Source of the DNA: Quillaja saponaria
Taxonomy: Eukaryota > Streptophyta > Magnoliopsida > Fabales > Quillajaceae
Assembly (NCBI GenBank): GCA_029379385.1
Contig: CM055612.1
Coordinates: forward strand, 16,864,001-16,928,000
Reading direction: 5' to 3'
Length of the DNA stretch: 64,000 nucleotides
Shown: positions 32,450 through 45,292 of the stretch, in pieces
How positions within the stretch are numbered: position 1 is the stretch's first letter
Layout: each line of letters opens with the position of its first letter
Made by a program: the position numbers and the translations under genes
Notes under the pieces: generated by a model
What the model saw: only the letters and a program-made list of their open reading frames with translations
Told to the model about the DNA's origin: nothing
The model's database searches: none

Positions 32450-35089
32450 ATCCTAACATACATCCATGTAGTAAAAGTGGCAGCTATTGCTGTCTTGCTC
32501 AAATTATTTCTTAGCATATCTTGGACTTGTATACCTTTTGTCCTTCATGGAGTTATAGATATGGACTTGTACTGTAACTTGGATTGTTTCTTAGAATATG
32601 AAATCCCTAACTAAGAGACTTGTGGTTGTAAGTGAAAGGTTAAGAACTTAAATATAGGGAAGTTAGAGGAGTTGTTAATTGTCACTATCAAGAAATATGT
32701 AAAGTAAAGATTATGTTTACAAATATCAGAATTGAAAGCTTAAGGTTTAAGCATGTTAATTTAGAATTTGTACGCCTTAAAATTTAATGAATTCTACGTA
32801 ATTAGTTTGATTGGAATTTAATATTTGGAACATGAGTAATAGGAAATGAAAAATATTTTTGACATATTCGGTAAAATGTTAAGAGCAAAGAATAAATAAA
32901 TTTGATTAAGTGGTTGTGAAAGGGAAGGCAGGAGCCAGATTTTATGGTTCATATAAATTAGGTATTTCAGATATTTTATAAACTGAATTAGTTTAGGAGT
33001 TCTAAAGAGAAAGTGTATCTTATTGTCTTGGGTTGGTATTTAGAAAGTTTTTTAATTTAACTCCAGAATATGAGAATTTTATAAGCATCGAAATCAGAGG
33101 TTGGCAACCAGGAATTTGGTAAGTGCCTTGGTCTAAACCATCAAAATCATTTGAAGAATGAAGTAAGCTCAAGGCTGATTTTAAGAAAATTTTCTAAAAA
33201 GGAAGGTAATTAAGGTCCTAAAAATAATGTTTAGACTTGGTTTTGTTGAATTGGGTTTAGTATGTAAGTTGAAAACAAGCGTATACCAAAGGGGGTTGTG
33301 AAAATGCCTAAAAGGAGTAAACTTTAAATAATTAAATGTACTAATATACACATCCAAATAATACATATGATACCTATCTAGAAAGATATACTTGTCTATT
33401 AATAACTCCAATAAACAGAATTGGATTTCATTTTTCCTAGAGAAAGTTATGTTCAATTAACTAAGGTAAGGTCAAAGCTACCAAAAATCCTGTGTTTAGC
33501 ATAATTTGACGCAACTTCAAAGAATAAACTGAACTGATATATAAATCCAAAAATTTCAAATGATATGCCATTGTAAAGCTACATGTGTCTCTTATTTAAT
33601 AAAGTTTATAAAAATGGATTTGGAATTTCCTATGACAGTTAAAGTGAACATTGGTCCAAACCACCAGTTTGGACAAATTCGACATTTCTAACTCACTAGT
33701 GTTTTCTATCTTTTCTAATAGTTTCTTTCTATCCTATGCATTGTCAAGACATCTAAAATATTTCTTCATTATCAACCTTACCACATAAAGTACAATTCAT
33801 ACTACTTAACATGTAATGGCTTAATTGAAAACTTTCAAAAAGAAACCTATGTAAGCTTAGTAATTAAAAAGATTATAACAATAATGTTTATGAACTAAGT
33901 TTTATTTTGGAACTATGAATTTCAATTCCAGACCATATTGTGGGCCTAATGACACATGTGAGTGTAAGAGGAAGTGAATGGTTATTGTTACCTTTGGGGG
34001 CTAGATTATTATGTGTAATTATATTTGTCTATTTGAATAAATATACAAGTACAGTGTTTCAGTGAGTTATTTGAATTATGTTTATTTGAAATTGTTTGTG
34101 ATTGATAAAGGCAGCCAATAAAGTGAAAGTTTATGAGAAATTATTTTATTTCTAAAATTGAAATTACCTAGGATATTTTAATTTAATATTCTAATATGAG
34201 ATTTTTCAAGTAAGTGTTTCTTTTAAGAATTAAGTACTTATTCTCAATGGGTGGATTCGAAGAAGTGTTTTAGTGATTCTATATCTGATTCTATTTGGTG
34301 TGCAAGTATGAAACTGTCTGGTGGGAGGTGGTGTGCGAGGATGAGTTACTCTGTTGACTCTTTTATTGCTTTGTATGATTCGGGTGCTCTGATTTCTATT
34401 ATTGGATTATACAGAGTGTTACTTAAACTATGTTTGATAAGCTTTATAATTTCGTAATTGGATATGTGTAATCTTATTAGTTATTTGGAATATATGATAT
34501 GTTGATATTAGTTGTTTATATATTATATTAGTGTGTTGAGTGATACTAGTACCTTTTGGGTACATTTTTCTACTCACGGAATCCGTAGGATTGATGCCTT
34601 TATTTTTATTTTTTTAGTAATAGAATCTCATTGGACAACAATTATCGATACTGGAATTGTTGAGTGTTGGGTGACATGGTAACTCTTCGGAATCTGAATC
34701 TTAAAGTCAAAGGATGAACATTTGTAGTCACAATAGAGCTGTGGAAAGTCTAATGTAACATAATAGTCTAGTTATTTGTTAGTGTGATGAGCTTCGAAGC
34801 AGAGTTTCTTCTTGTGTTTGCTATTGTGGTTGTTATTGTATAAAAACAAGAACACGTGCTTATATTATATAGGCATGTTCCACTTTACGAGAAATCTCTA
34901 TTGAAATTTTTAATAAATTGTTATAAGTTTTAGTAAATTTTTATTTTAGCTAACTCATGTTTTGTAAAATTTACTTTTACTCTTTAGTTTAGTCAAGAGT
35001 CGTGTTAGTTTCTTATTTTTAAAGTCAGTGTTATGGAGATTTAGTTATCCACATCTCCGGCCAATCATACATCCGTGAGGGGTGTGACA
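32450..35089 (+). mobile_element. Family L LTR, 5'-truncated
   Basis: From about 33030 it aligns with the long L variants (the AGAAAGATATACTTGTCTATTAATA block near 33380, CTAAGGTAAGGTC near 33458, GTGAATGGTTATTGTTACC near 33975). It has the hairpin GTACCTTTTGGGTAC at 34549-34563 and ends GGGTGTGACA at 35089. The first 550 bp have weaker similarity. No TGTTATAA start is present. The apparent coding pieces inside are short and unsupported. Confidence 0.7.
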
Positions 35090-35660
35090 GAAAGAAGCTA
35101 TAAGCAAGGTGAAGTGTGGAAATTCAACCAAGAAAGGAGTTTCTTTTGCTAAAAAGTTAAATGAAGTTTTTCATGCTAACAAGTTCCAGTATGACTTGGA
35201 CTTCATAAGAGTTTGCATCTAGTAAGGTTAGATGGTGGAGGCGACAACAAAAATAGAAATAGTTTCATGTTTAATGCCATTTAAGCCAAGGTGGAGATTG
35301 TTGAGTTTGCGTCTTAAATTGTAAAGAAAAAAGAATATATCAGTTTTTGATATTGTTGGCCTTATGGTCCATGAGTTCATTAGGGTTAGGTTTTTTGGTA
35401 GGTTAGTGTTGCCAACATATTATAAATAGTATTAGAAGAGGCAGAGTAAGTGGCTAGCCATAAAGTAGAGTGTGTTATTCATTGTGAGGTTTTTTGTGTT
35501 GTAATTGGGATTTAGGATTGTAAGAGAAAGATTTATTGTAATCTTATTTAATTAATAGTGGAATATTTTTATCTCCTTTGCCCATGGTTTTTCTTAGTTG
35601 GAGGGTTTTTCACTTTACATATTTTGTGTTTTTTTTTTTTTGATGGTTGCCTGGAACTTT
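35090..35660 (+). mobile_element. Ty1/copia 3' end: C-terminal remnant, polypurine tract and LTR start
   Basis: 35090-35225 looks like the C-terminus of a copia polyprotein (KKGVSFAKKLNEVFHANKF), ending in a stop. AAGGTGGAGAT at 35288-35298 is a polypurine tract, and the LTR begins TGTTGAGTTTGCG at 35299. It has a TATA box (TATAAATAG near 35421) and a T-rich 3' part with CCCATGGTTTTTCTTAG near 35581. At 35661 it is cut by a minus-oriented family L LTR. Confidence 0.7.
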
Positions 35661-38600
35661 TGCCACACCCCTCACAAAGGCATAACTGGCCGAAGGATTG
35701 GATAACCAAACCTCTGTAACTCTGACTTCAAAACAAAGTAACAAACTTGGCTCTTGGCAAATCCAAAGGATAAAGGTAGCTTTTATAAAACATAAGTTCA
35801 TTGTAAATTTTATTTTCTGAAATAGTTAACAATTTACTGAAAAATTTTGGCTGATGTTCCCAACAATATGGAACATGCCTCAAAATACCAACACGTATGT
35901 TCATGATCTCACACAATAATAACACAAAGACAACAAGGAGCTCTGCCCCGTCCACATCCTAATCAAGATAAATAACTAGACTCTTACATCATATCAAAGT
36001 TAGACACCTTCAAGTTCTAGTGTGACTATAAACTTTCATCCTTGACTGAAAGTCTGAGATCTTAAAAATATCTTACCGTACTCAATTGGCAAGTCACAAG
36101 CTTGATGATGCCATGTACCGAACTCCTGTTACTAAAAAAAATCCACAAGAGAGGGGTGAGTATACATTGATCATACCTTTACCTTACTTGTATACATTAT
36201 AATCATCATAAACTCACAATTTACATTAGACAAAGGATCACAAATTAATCAGAACAATAATATCAAGCAAAGCAACCAAAGGGCTAACGAGTAACCTAGC
36301 CCTGCACAATAGTTTCACCCCTTGCCGAGAATTTATGCACTCCTATAACAAATGAATCTCCATACATAATCCATCCCACTGGAACTGAACACTCAATTAA
36401 AAATAAAAAAAAACATTTATCATAATCAGAATTTCTCGTGATTTTAAAACATAGTATCCTAGGTACACCTAGATCGCGGTTCCGAAAATAAAATCATTTC
36501 TCAGAAAAAAAAAATATATATATATATATTTCAATTTGTTGGCCCTTATCAACCACAGACAATTTCAAACAAGCATGATTCAAATAACTACCTAAAACAT
36601 TGCATTTGCACACTTATTTAAATACAAATATAATTGCACATAACAATCTAGCCCCCAAGGGCAATAATTAACCACTCACCTTTAACTGATTCCATTCGTC
36701 ACTCGTACTTGCGTTCGCGCATCTCATCAGGTTCATATTAGGATTCAGAACTGAAATTCATATTTCCAAATAATACTTAGTTCATCAATGTTATTGTTAT
36801 AACCTTTTAATTACTAAGCTTATATATCAACTTATATAGGTTTCTTTATGAAAGTTTTCTATTAGGCTATTATATGTCAAGTAGTATAAATTTTACTTTA
36901 TGTGGTAAAGTTGATAGTGAAAAGACATTTTAGATTTCTTGATAATTCATAGGGTAGAGAAAACTATTAGAAAAGTTAGAAAACATGAGTGAGTTAAAGA
37001 TGTTGAAACTGTCCAAACTTAAGGTTTGAACCAATGTTCATTTTAATAGTCATATCTTCCTCTACAAAATTCTAAACCCAATTTCCTAAAATTTATTAAA
37101 TACTAGACACATGTAGCTTTATAATGGTATATTATTTGAATTTTTTAGATTTGTATATCAATACAGTTTATTCTTTGAAGTTACATCAAATTCTGTATAA
37201 CACAAGATTTTGACAACTCTGACCTTACCTTAGTTAATTGAACATAACTTTCTCTAGAAAAAAGGAAATCCAATTCTGTTGATTAGATTTATTAATAGAC
37301 AAGTATATCTTTCTCGATAGATATAAAATTCATTATTTGGATGTGTATATTAGTAAATTTAATTATTTAAAGTTTACACCTTTTAGACATTTCATAGCCC
37401 CCTTGAATATATGTTTATTCTTACTTACATGCTTAATCAAATTTAATAAACCAAGTTGAAACATTAACTTTAGCAAATTATCTAGCTTTCTTGTTTAGAA
37501 ACTTTTCCTAAAATCATCCTAGAACTCACTTGATTTTTCACATAAACAAAAACAAAGCATTCAAAAATTCTTGGTTGCCAACCTTAAATTCTAATGTTCA
37601 TAGAATTCTCATACTTAGGAATTAAGCTAGAAAACTCTCCAGTACAGTGTTTCAAGATATTAGGAACAAATTTCATTCAGAGGTCCTAAGCTAAATCGAA
37701 CCCTAACCCCTAACGAAGACTCTCGGACTAACTTAGGTGCACTAACAATCCTGCATTGACCTAGCTGCAGTCCAGAAGATCTACCGACCAACATACTTGG
37801 AACCAGGCTACGAAATTTTGTGGACAACACCTCAAGATCTTTAGCTACATTTTATATTTAAAATCTTAATTTAATTCTGTCCTGAAGACACTCAAAATAC
37901 TGAATTTCTGTCACCCACGAAATCTGCCCCTGCACCCCTTCAAAACCACTTAACTCACCTTTATTCATACCAATTGCTCACTTCCATTAACTCCTTAGCT
38001 CAACACGTCAACCAACCCTTTGCTCTTTTTATGAACTTTTTATTCAAATTTTAATAACAATTAACCATCAAGACTTAAATTTACCAAGTTTTAATTAAAA
38101 AGTTATAGTTAGTTTTCTTGTAGACATTTTATCAATAATCTTGAATGCATGATTTTCTTCCATTGATACATGTGTGTACATATATATCTATACTATACCA
38201 AGAATTCCAATTTTTATCTTATTCACATTCCAAGTATTAATTTCAAATCAACTAATTATTCAATTTCCATCAAGACTTAAACTAAACAATTCTATAATTA
38301 TATAACCCTCCTAAATGCTCTTTGTTCTTAACTTTTTATTCATAAATTAAAACTCTTCTACTTATATACTCTACATATTACGGCTCTTTATTTCAATTAG
38401 CTAACTTAAACCACAAGTTATACTTAAAATTTCAAGTAAAACATGAAAATTAACAAAGCAAAGTTACTTCCTCTCCACTCACCTCATGCATAATCTCAAA
38501 ACAGGGCATCATGGTGGCTGCCACAATTCCAGGCAGCTTGGAACTTCAACCCATGCCCAAGAAGAACTCCCTTGGCCAGTTGAACCTCACGGACCAAGCA

Positions 38601-39580
38601 AGAAAATGAGAGTAACCAACCAGCCACCTAGAACTCTAAACTTCCTTGCTACCTAACCTTCAAAGCCAAATGCAAAACCACTCTCCACTTCCTTTATATC
38701 AGCCAGCAAGAGAAGATGGAAGCTCATAATTGCTGCCCATAACAAGGGTAGTGACTACTCCAAGATTGAGGCTGGAAAAGAGTTGAGTTTGGGTGTAAAA
38801 AGAAAGGCTAGTATAGTGAAATTTAAAGCCTTCCCAAACCTTCCCCCCCTGGTTTGAAAAAATACAAAGATACTGCTGCTACAACGCAAAAGTATTAAGG
38901 CCAACTATTGAACAAAGATTCATGTTTGAGAAGATGTGCAAACCACTTAACACAGGGTAAAACTCACGCACGGCCAAGAAAAGTAGAAAGCTTCAAAGTC
39001 TCGGCTGAAGTTTAGAAAGCACTAAGCTTTTCTAGAATGATCGAAACAGGGGAGGAAACACAAAAGGCAGTGAGCAACAAATGGGAAGGGGAAGTCAGCC
39101 AAAAATAGAAGGAAAGGAAGAGAAGAAATAAAAGAACAAAGTCAAAGTCAAAAAAAAAAATGATTGGTGTAGGTTTATTCTTTAATTTGTGTGTATATAT
39201 ATATATTTGTATAAATGGCTATTTTATTCTTACATGTGTTTTACTCTTTTCTTTTTTTTCTTTTTTTTTTAAATTTCAAATTATAAGATCAAACTCCAAA
39301 TCATACAAGTTTTGTCTTAATTGTGTATATAATTTATATATATATATATATATTTATTTATTTATTTATTTATTTACTCTAGTAACATTATTTATTTATT
39401 TACTCCCTTCTATACTCATGTTATTTACTACCATCTCTCACGTACACATCGTTGCTTATTTATTTGTCTCTCACGTACACATTGATACTTATTTATTTGT
39501 ATAATTAAAAATTTTATGTTACCTAAGTCTTGACGTTATTACATCAAATATTACTAACATCGCAATACTGGTTTATAACA
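35661..39580 (-). mobile_element. Family L solo LTR, long variant, 3920 bp
   Basis: The left end is TGCCACACCCCTCAC and the right end GGTTTATAACA. The flanks are ACTTT (35656-35660) and AGTTT (39581-39585), a target duplication with one mismatch. The body is longer than the 2.6-kb copies because it carries the block at 36780-37700 shared with 33000-33900 and 49260-49920. A (TTTA)n tract lies near 39352-39375 close to the end. No coding domain is visible; only short frames exist. Confidence 0.8.
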
Positions 39581-39815
39581 AGTTTACTTAATAGTAGGGC
39601 TTTACTTCTATAGGAAGGAGAAACTAGTGTGTAGGTATCCATGACTGATCATGATATGAATTAGGAAAAAATGCAAACTTTGTTCAATGTGAATAAGCAT
39701 ATACTTGGTTCCAATTTGGATTAGGTTTCCAAGATGAAATCACTTAGCTCACACACTCAACTTACTTAGTCAATACAATATTGGTATTTTCTTATTTATA
39801 AGGATCACTAGATAA

Positions 39816-40252
39816 TCATAAGGAATATCTCATCAAATTAGTTACAAAGGGATAATCTGATGATATTAATGGCTTGGTCATCATGTCAACAAGTTGATCA
39901 TTAGATGAAACATGAGCTACTCGAAATAGTCCTTTAGATACTTTGTCACGCACAAAATGATAAGCTATAGAAATATGCTTCATTTTCGAGTGAAATACAA
40001 GATTGGTATAAACATAGGTCACTTCAATATTGTCACACATGATAATAGAAGAATGAGGAAGAGAAACTCTTAACTCACAAAGGAAAGATTGAACCCATCC
40101 TAGCTCACAGGAGACAGTAGCAACAGCCTTATATTTAACCTCAGTAGAAAAGCAACCTAATGAACGTTGCTTTCTAGAGCACCAAGAAACGGGGTTACAA
40201 CCAAGGTAAACAAGATATGAAGTGGTGGAAGACTTAGAATGCTTGATATTAA
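39816..40252 (-). pseudogene. Ty1/copia RNase H C-terminal remnant
   Basis: The minus strand is open for 154 codons from 40280. Motifs: TSYLVYLGCNPVSW, RKQRSLGCFSTEVKYKAVA (the RNase H S-T-E-x-x-Y region), VSHELGW-like, MCDNIEVTYVYTN, HSKMKHISIAYHFVRDKV and SSNDQLVDMMTKPL near the end. This is the C-terminal quarter of a copia polyprotein; RNase H removes RNA from the RNA/DNA hybrid during replication. Sequence upstream of 40252 (its N-terminal side) has been displaced to 45288 by a 5-kb family L insertion with target duplication ATTAA. A few residues of the open frame before 40252 come from the L end, not copia. Confidence 0.85.
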
Positions 40253-43200
40253 TGTTATAACCCTCATGACCCGTTATCATAAAAATTGAGTTTTAAGACA
40301 ATGTGTAAATTTACGTTATAAAATAAATAAATTAATTAAATAACAATATAGTTAAACATATCACAATCTGATATCTTAGTGTAACCTTAATATACGTTTT
40401 AAAAATATTGTGTATTTGTTGTTGTAAAGTAAAAAATTTCATGACAAAGTAAATTCAAGTAAGTGACTAATTAATGTATAGGTATAAATATATCAAGATT
40501 TAATCTCCACTACCTTATTAATTTACTTGGATTTAAATTTTATTTCATGAGAATTGCATTATATGAGAAATTAGTGTATATAGACATATATAATAAATTA
40601 GAAATCAATTATTGATATATTTAGATAATTGGATTAATATACACCACCAATTTGTGATCCAAGTCTAACACCACAAGTTTATATTATTTTAATTTTTGTC
40701 TCTGCTTCCTTCCTTGCTTAAACTGACTAATGACTTTCTTCCACTGACCTTCAATTCCTATCTTAGAAATTTCTAGAGCCATCAAGACAAAATGGGATTT
40801 TAGATGAAAAAAAAAAAAAAAAAACAAACAAACAAACAAAGATGTGGAAAATCATTTGGCGTGAATGGAAGGAAGAAGAAAATGAAAGTCATCTTTGTGA
40901 TCTTCTCGTACAAAAGCTCCAAATCATTGCCCTTTGCTTTAGTTTCTTCATGTCTTAGCCTTTGTGGTTCTTCCTAATTTCTACAACTTACAGAGCTCAC
41001 AAATCTCTTCCTCTTTACGTCTAATTAAGAATTTAAATAACTTTCAAACAGGTACTGCCCTGTTTTACTTCTTATGTAAGCTATACATATTCCTTTTGAT
41101 TGCAGCCGATATTCATCTTGTGGGTGAACCTCTTTCATCTCCTTTGTTTCTTAACTGTGAGACCTTCTTTTATTGAAAATTTTAAGAGCTTGAAATCAGT
41201 TCACATGGTGTAAAACAGTAGCTCTACATATCCCCTGTTCTTGTACAAGGAATAGCTGGAGATAGGGAGCTGAATGTACAAGGGCAGCAATTGGTTGTCT
41301 TGTACTTTGCTCTACCGTGCACTACCTTTGGAGGAATAACAAGTTGACTGCATTTGTAATTGCATCAAATCGTGACAGTCCATCAAGTTGGTAGTAAGTT
41401 GTTCCCTTTGATATTGTAACTCCTTTACGGCAACTCTAGGTGCGGGATTTTCTGCCTCTTTACTGTGAATTACTTAGTAGTTAGTGAGTTGTTTGGTAGT
41501 TATAGGTTTGCTTAGTAATTAATGAGTTTGTTTAGTAACTAATTAGTTGGTAATTTTTCTTAACCTCTTTATATTTTGATGGTTGTTGAGCTAGAACAAA
41601 GAATTTAGTAAAGATTGTAAGTAAAGGCTTTGGATAAAAGTACTTATAAGACAATTGTATGATCATTGAAAAGGTTCCTTGAAATTTAAGGGTATAGATA
41701 TTAGAAGTGAAGGATTCAAGTGTTTGATAAATAATTAATTGAAACTGAAGTTTATGTTAAGGATATATTAACTTAATTATGACATATGTATAAGATTGTT
41801 AATAGTTTATAAGTTAACTTAAGAACTAAATAAATTTAAATTAAAGATGTGAGAAAAATTTAAATAAAAAACTTAAAAATGGAGATTGGGATCATATAAA
41901 TTAGTAATGGGTAATTTAGAATTCAATTGTATTTATGATAAGACTATATAGTTTAGACATTTAATTAACTTTAGATAATTAAACTAAGCTTAATTGAATA
42001 ATTGGAACATGAGTGATTTAAAGATTTATGAGATTATGTTAATTGTGTTAAGAAGTATATATAAATATATGAATTAGGATGAAAATGTACATCCTAAGTA
42101 AGTAACAAGATCCTTAAAGAAATTTAAATGTTATTAAGCATATATATATATATATATATATATAAGCGATGTACGTAAATGTCATTAGATAAACTATTAA
42201 GTAGGAAATTGTAATATTGACATTGTAAATTAAATAATGTTTGAACCAATAATTTTTAGCTCCAGATTATATCGAGGATACTTCGATATCGTCCCAGTCT
42301 AGACAAAACAATGAGTCTCGTTCTTGAGCTTTGTGAGTGAATTTCGTCCACTTTGGTTACGAGATTAATATGTGCCATTATCATTTTTTTTGAAAAGTGT
42401 TATTGAGTCAATGACGTACATGAACGCAAGAGGAAGTAACGAACAAGACCGGTAACCGGTGAGTGGTTAATTGTTGCCTTTGGGGGCTAGATTATTATGT
42501 GTAATTGTATGCATATTTAAATAAATGTGCAAAGTGCAATGTTTTAGTGACTTGTTTGAATCAAGTTTGTTTGAAATTTTTTATGGTTAATTAGGGCCAA
42601 CAAATTGAAATTTTTCTGAGAAATGATTTTTATTTCCAAAGCTAAGATCCAGGTGCACCTAGGATATTTTGATTTTCTGATAAATATTTATAAAAATTTG
42701 AGTGCATAGCTCCGGTAGAATGGATTATGTATGGAGATTAATTTATTGTGCAGGTGCGTAAATGCCCAATAAGGGGTGATACTGTATTGCAGGGCTGGGT
42801 TACTCATTGGCTCTTTACTTGCTATGTATGCTTTGAGTGTTTTAATTGTTGGGTTCAAATTGTGAATTCAGCGCATTTTAATTGCTTTGTTTATTTTGTG
42901 AATCATATGAATTGTGATTTTTATGATAGTTATCTATACGTACGTGTACCGTTGAATCAAGATATGGATGTGGTTACATGAGATTAATTAATTGATTATA
43001 TATTCTATAAGTGCATTGAGTGATGCTAGTACCCTTTGGGTACAATTTTTCACTCATGGAGTCCATATGACTCACATTTCTTTTGTAGATATATTTTTTT
43101 AGTAACAGGATTTTAAAGTAAGTTAACCACTAATACGGGATTTGCCAAGGTTTTGATAGCAAGGTAAAATTCAGAATCTCATACTTGAACTCAAGGATGA

Positions 43201-45287
43201 AAGGTTACAGTAACACTAGAGTTGTGGTTGTTTAATTTAGTATAATGTAGTAGTCTAGTTAATGGTCTTTTTTATTTCCGAAACTAAGATCCAAGTGCAC
43301 CTAGGATATTCTGATTTTTTGATAAATATTTATAAAAATTTGAGTGCTCAGCTCCTGTGAGATGTGTGGGTGTGTAAATGCCCAGTGGGGGGTATTTACG
43401 TGCATTTACGTGCTTGCACAACATATTTATATAATGTAATATTTAATAAATGTGCAAGTGCAATGCTTTAGTGACTTATTTGAATCAAGTTTGTTTGAAA
43501 TTGTTTGTGGTTAATAAGGGCCAACAAATTGAAATTTTTCTGAGAAATGATTTTTATTTCCAAAACTAAGATCTAGGTGCACCTAGGAAATTTTGCTTTT
43601 CTAATAAATATTTCTAAAAATTTGAGTGTTCAGCTCCAGTGAAATGGATTATGTACAGAGATTAATCTGTTGTGCAAGCGCGTAAATACCCAGTGAGAGG
43701 TGATACTGTTGTGCGTGGCTGGGTTACTCGTTGGCCCTTTGCTTGCTGTGTATGCTTTGAGTGTTCTGATTGTTGGGTTCGAATTGTGAATTCCGCACAT
43801 TTTAATTGCTTTGTCTATCTTGTGAATCATATGAATTGTGATTTTCTGATGATTATATGTACATATGTGTCCCATTGAATCAAGATATGGATGTGGTTAC
43901 ATGAGATTAATTAATTGATCATATATTCTATAAGTGTGTTGAGTGATGCTAGTACCCTCTGAGTATAATTTTCTACTCATGGAGTCCATATGACACACTC
44001 TTCTTTTATGGATTTTTTTTTTTTAGTAACAGGATTTCAAAGTAAGTTAACCACTGATACATGATTTGCCGAGGATTTGACAGTAAGGTAAAATTCAAAA
44101 TCTCATACTTGAAGTCAAGGATGAAAGGTTGCAGTCACACTACAATTGTAGGGTGTTTAATTTTGTATAATGTAATAGTTTAGTTATTGTTATTGTTTAT
44201 GATGTGGAGGGAGCAGAGCTCCTTGCTATCTTTATGTTGTTGTTGTTGTAAAAAAAATAAACAGGAGTATATGGGTTTGTATTTTGAGGCCTGTTCCTTA
44301 TTACAGTTAACTTTTGTTTATAAATTTACTTTTATTCTTTAATTTAGTCAATAGTCGTGTTTGTTTATTTGTTCTGAAGTGAGGGTTATAGAGGTTTGGT
44401 TATCCATTCCTTTGGCCAGTCATGCCTCCGTGAAAGGGGTGTGACATGTGTTATATGAAAAAATAAGCATGTGCAGTGTTTCATGGAGTTGTTTGAGTTA
44501 TGTTTGATGTTCAGAATTGTTTGTGTTTGATAAGGGCCAAAAAAGTGAATATTTCTAAGAAATTATTTTTATTTCCAAAACCAAGATCCAGTTGCACTTA
44601 GGATATTCTAATTTTAGATTTTGATAAATGTTTTAAGAATAGAGTGTTTAGCCCCAGTGGGATAGATTATGTATGAAGATTAATTTGTTGTGCGGGCGTG
44701 TAAATGCCTGGTGGATGGTGATATATGATATGTTGGTATTAATTGATTATATATTCTATACGTGTATTGGGTGATGCTAGTACCCTTTGCGTACAATTTT
44801 TCATTCACGGAGTCCGTTGGACTCATCCCTCTTCTGTGGTTTTTTTTTTTTTAGTAACAAGGTCTCGAGGACGACTATTACCAATAATAGACTTTTCCAA
44901 ATGTTTGGCGGCGAGGTATTCTTTGGAATCTATATCTTAAAGTTAAAAGGTGAAAGTTTACAGTCACACTAGAGCTGTGGGGTGTATGGTTTTATGTTGT
45001 GTAATAGTCTAGTTGGTTGTTATTATGATGAGAAATGGATTGGAGCTCATTGGTCTTGTTGTCTTTTTTGTTATTGTTGTTGTGTAAAAACAAGAATTTG
45101 TATTGTTTATATTTTGGACATGTTCCATATTGTGTGGAACCTTTGCTGAAAGTTTCAGTAAAGTTTTTCAGGATTTTAAAGTATAATTGCTCAAGAATCA
45201 TATGTGTTCAGTTGTGATAAAGTCCAGGTTATGAAGGATTGGTTATCTAATCCTCCGGCCAGTCACGCTTCTATGGGGGGTATGACA
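40253..45287 (+). mobile_element. Family L insertion, 5035 bp, with triplicated 3' end, TSD ATTAA
   Basis: It starts TGTTATAACCC at 40253 and ends GGTATGACA at 45287, with ATTAA at 40248-40252 and 45288-45292. It splits a copia element exactly. It is longer than simple L LTRs because the 3' portion repeats: one unit to about 43265, one from about 43265 to 44446 (ending GGGTGTGACA), and a shorter one from 44447 to 45287. Hairpins GTACCC...GGGTAC lie at 43029-43043 and 44780-44794. (TA)n is at 42136-42164. No protein-coding domain was found between the repeats. Confidence 0.85.
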
Positions 45288-45292
45288 ATTAA

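Noticed and set aside
39160..39504. 114-codon frame rich in Y, I, F and L
   Set aside because: Encoded by (TA)n and (TTTA)n microsatellite sequence; not a membrane protein.
43630..43878. Open frames of 68-81 codons in the repeated L 3' end
   Set aside because: The equivalent frame at 42748 differs in length and sequence and the region is non-coding in other copies.
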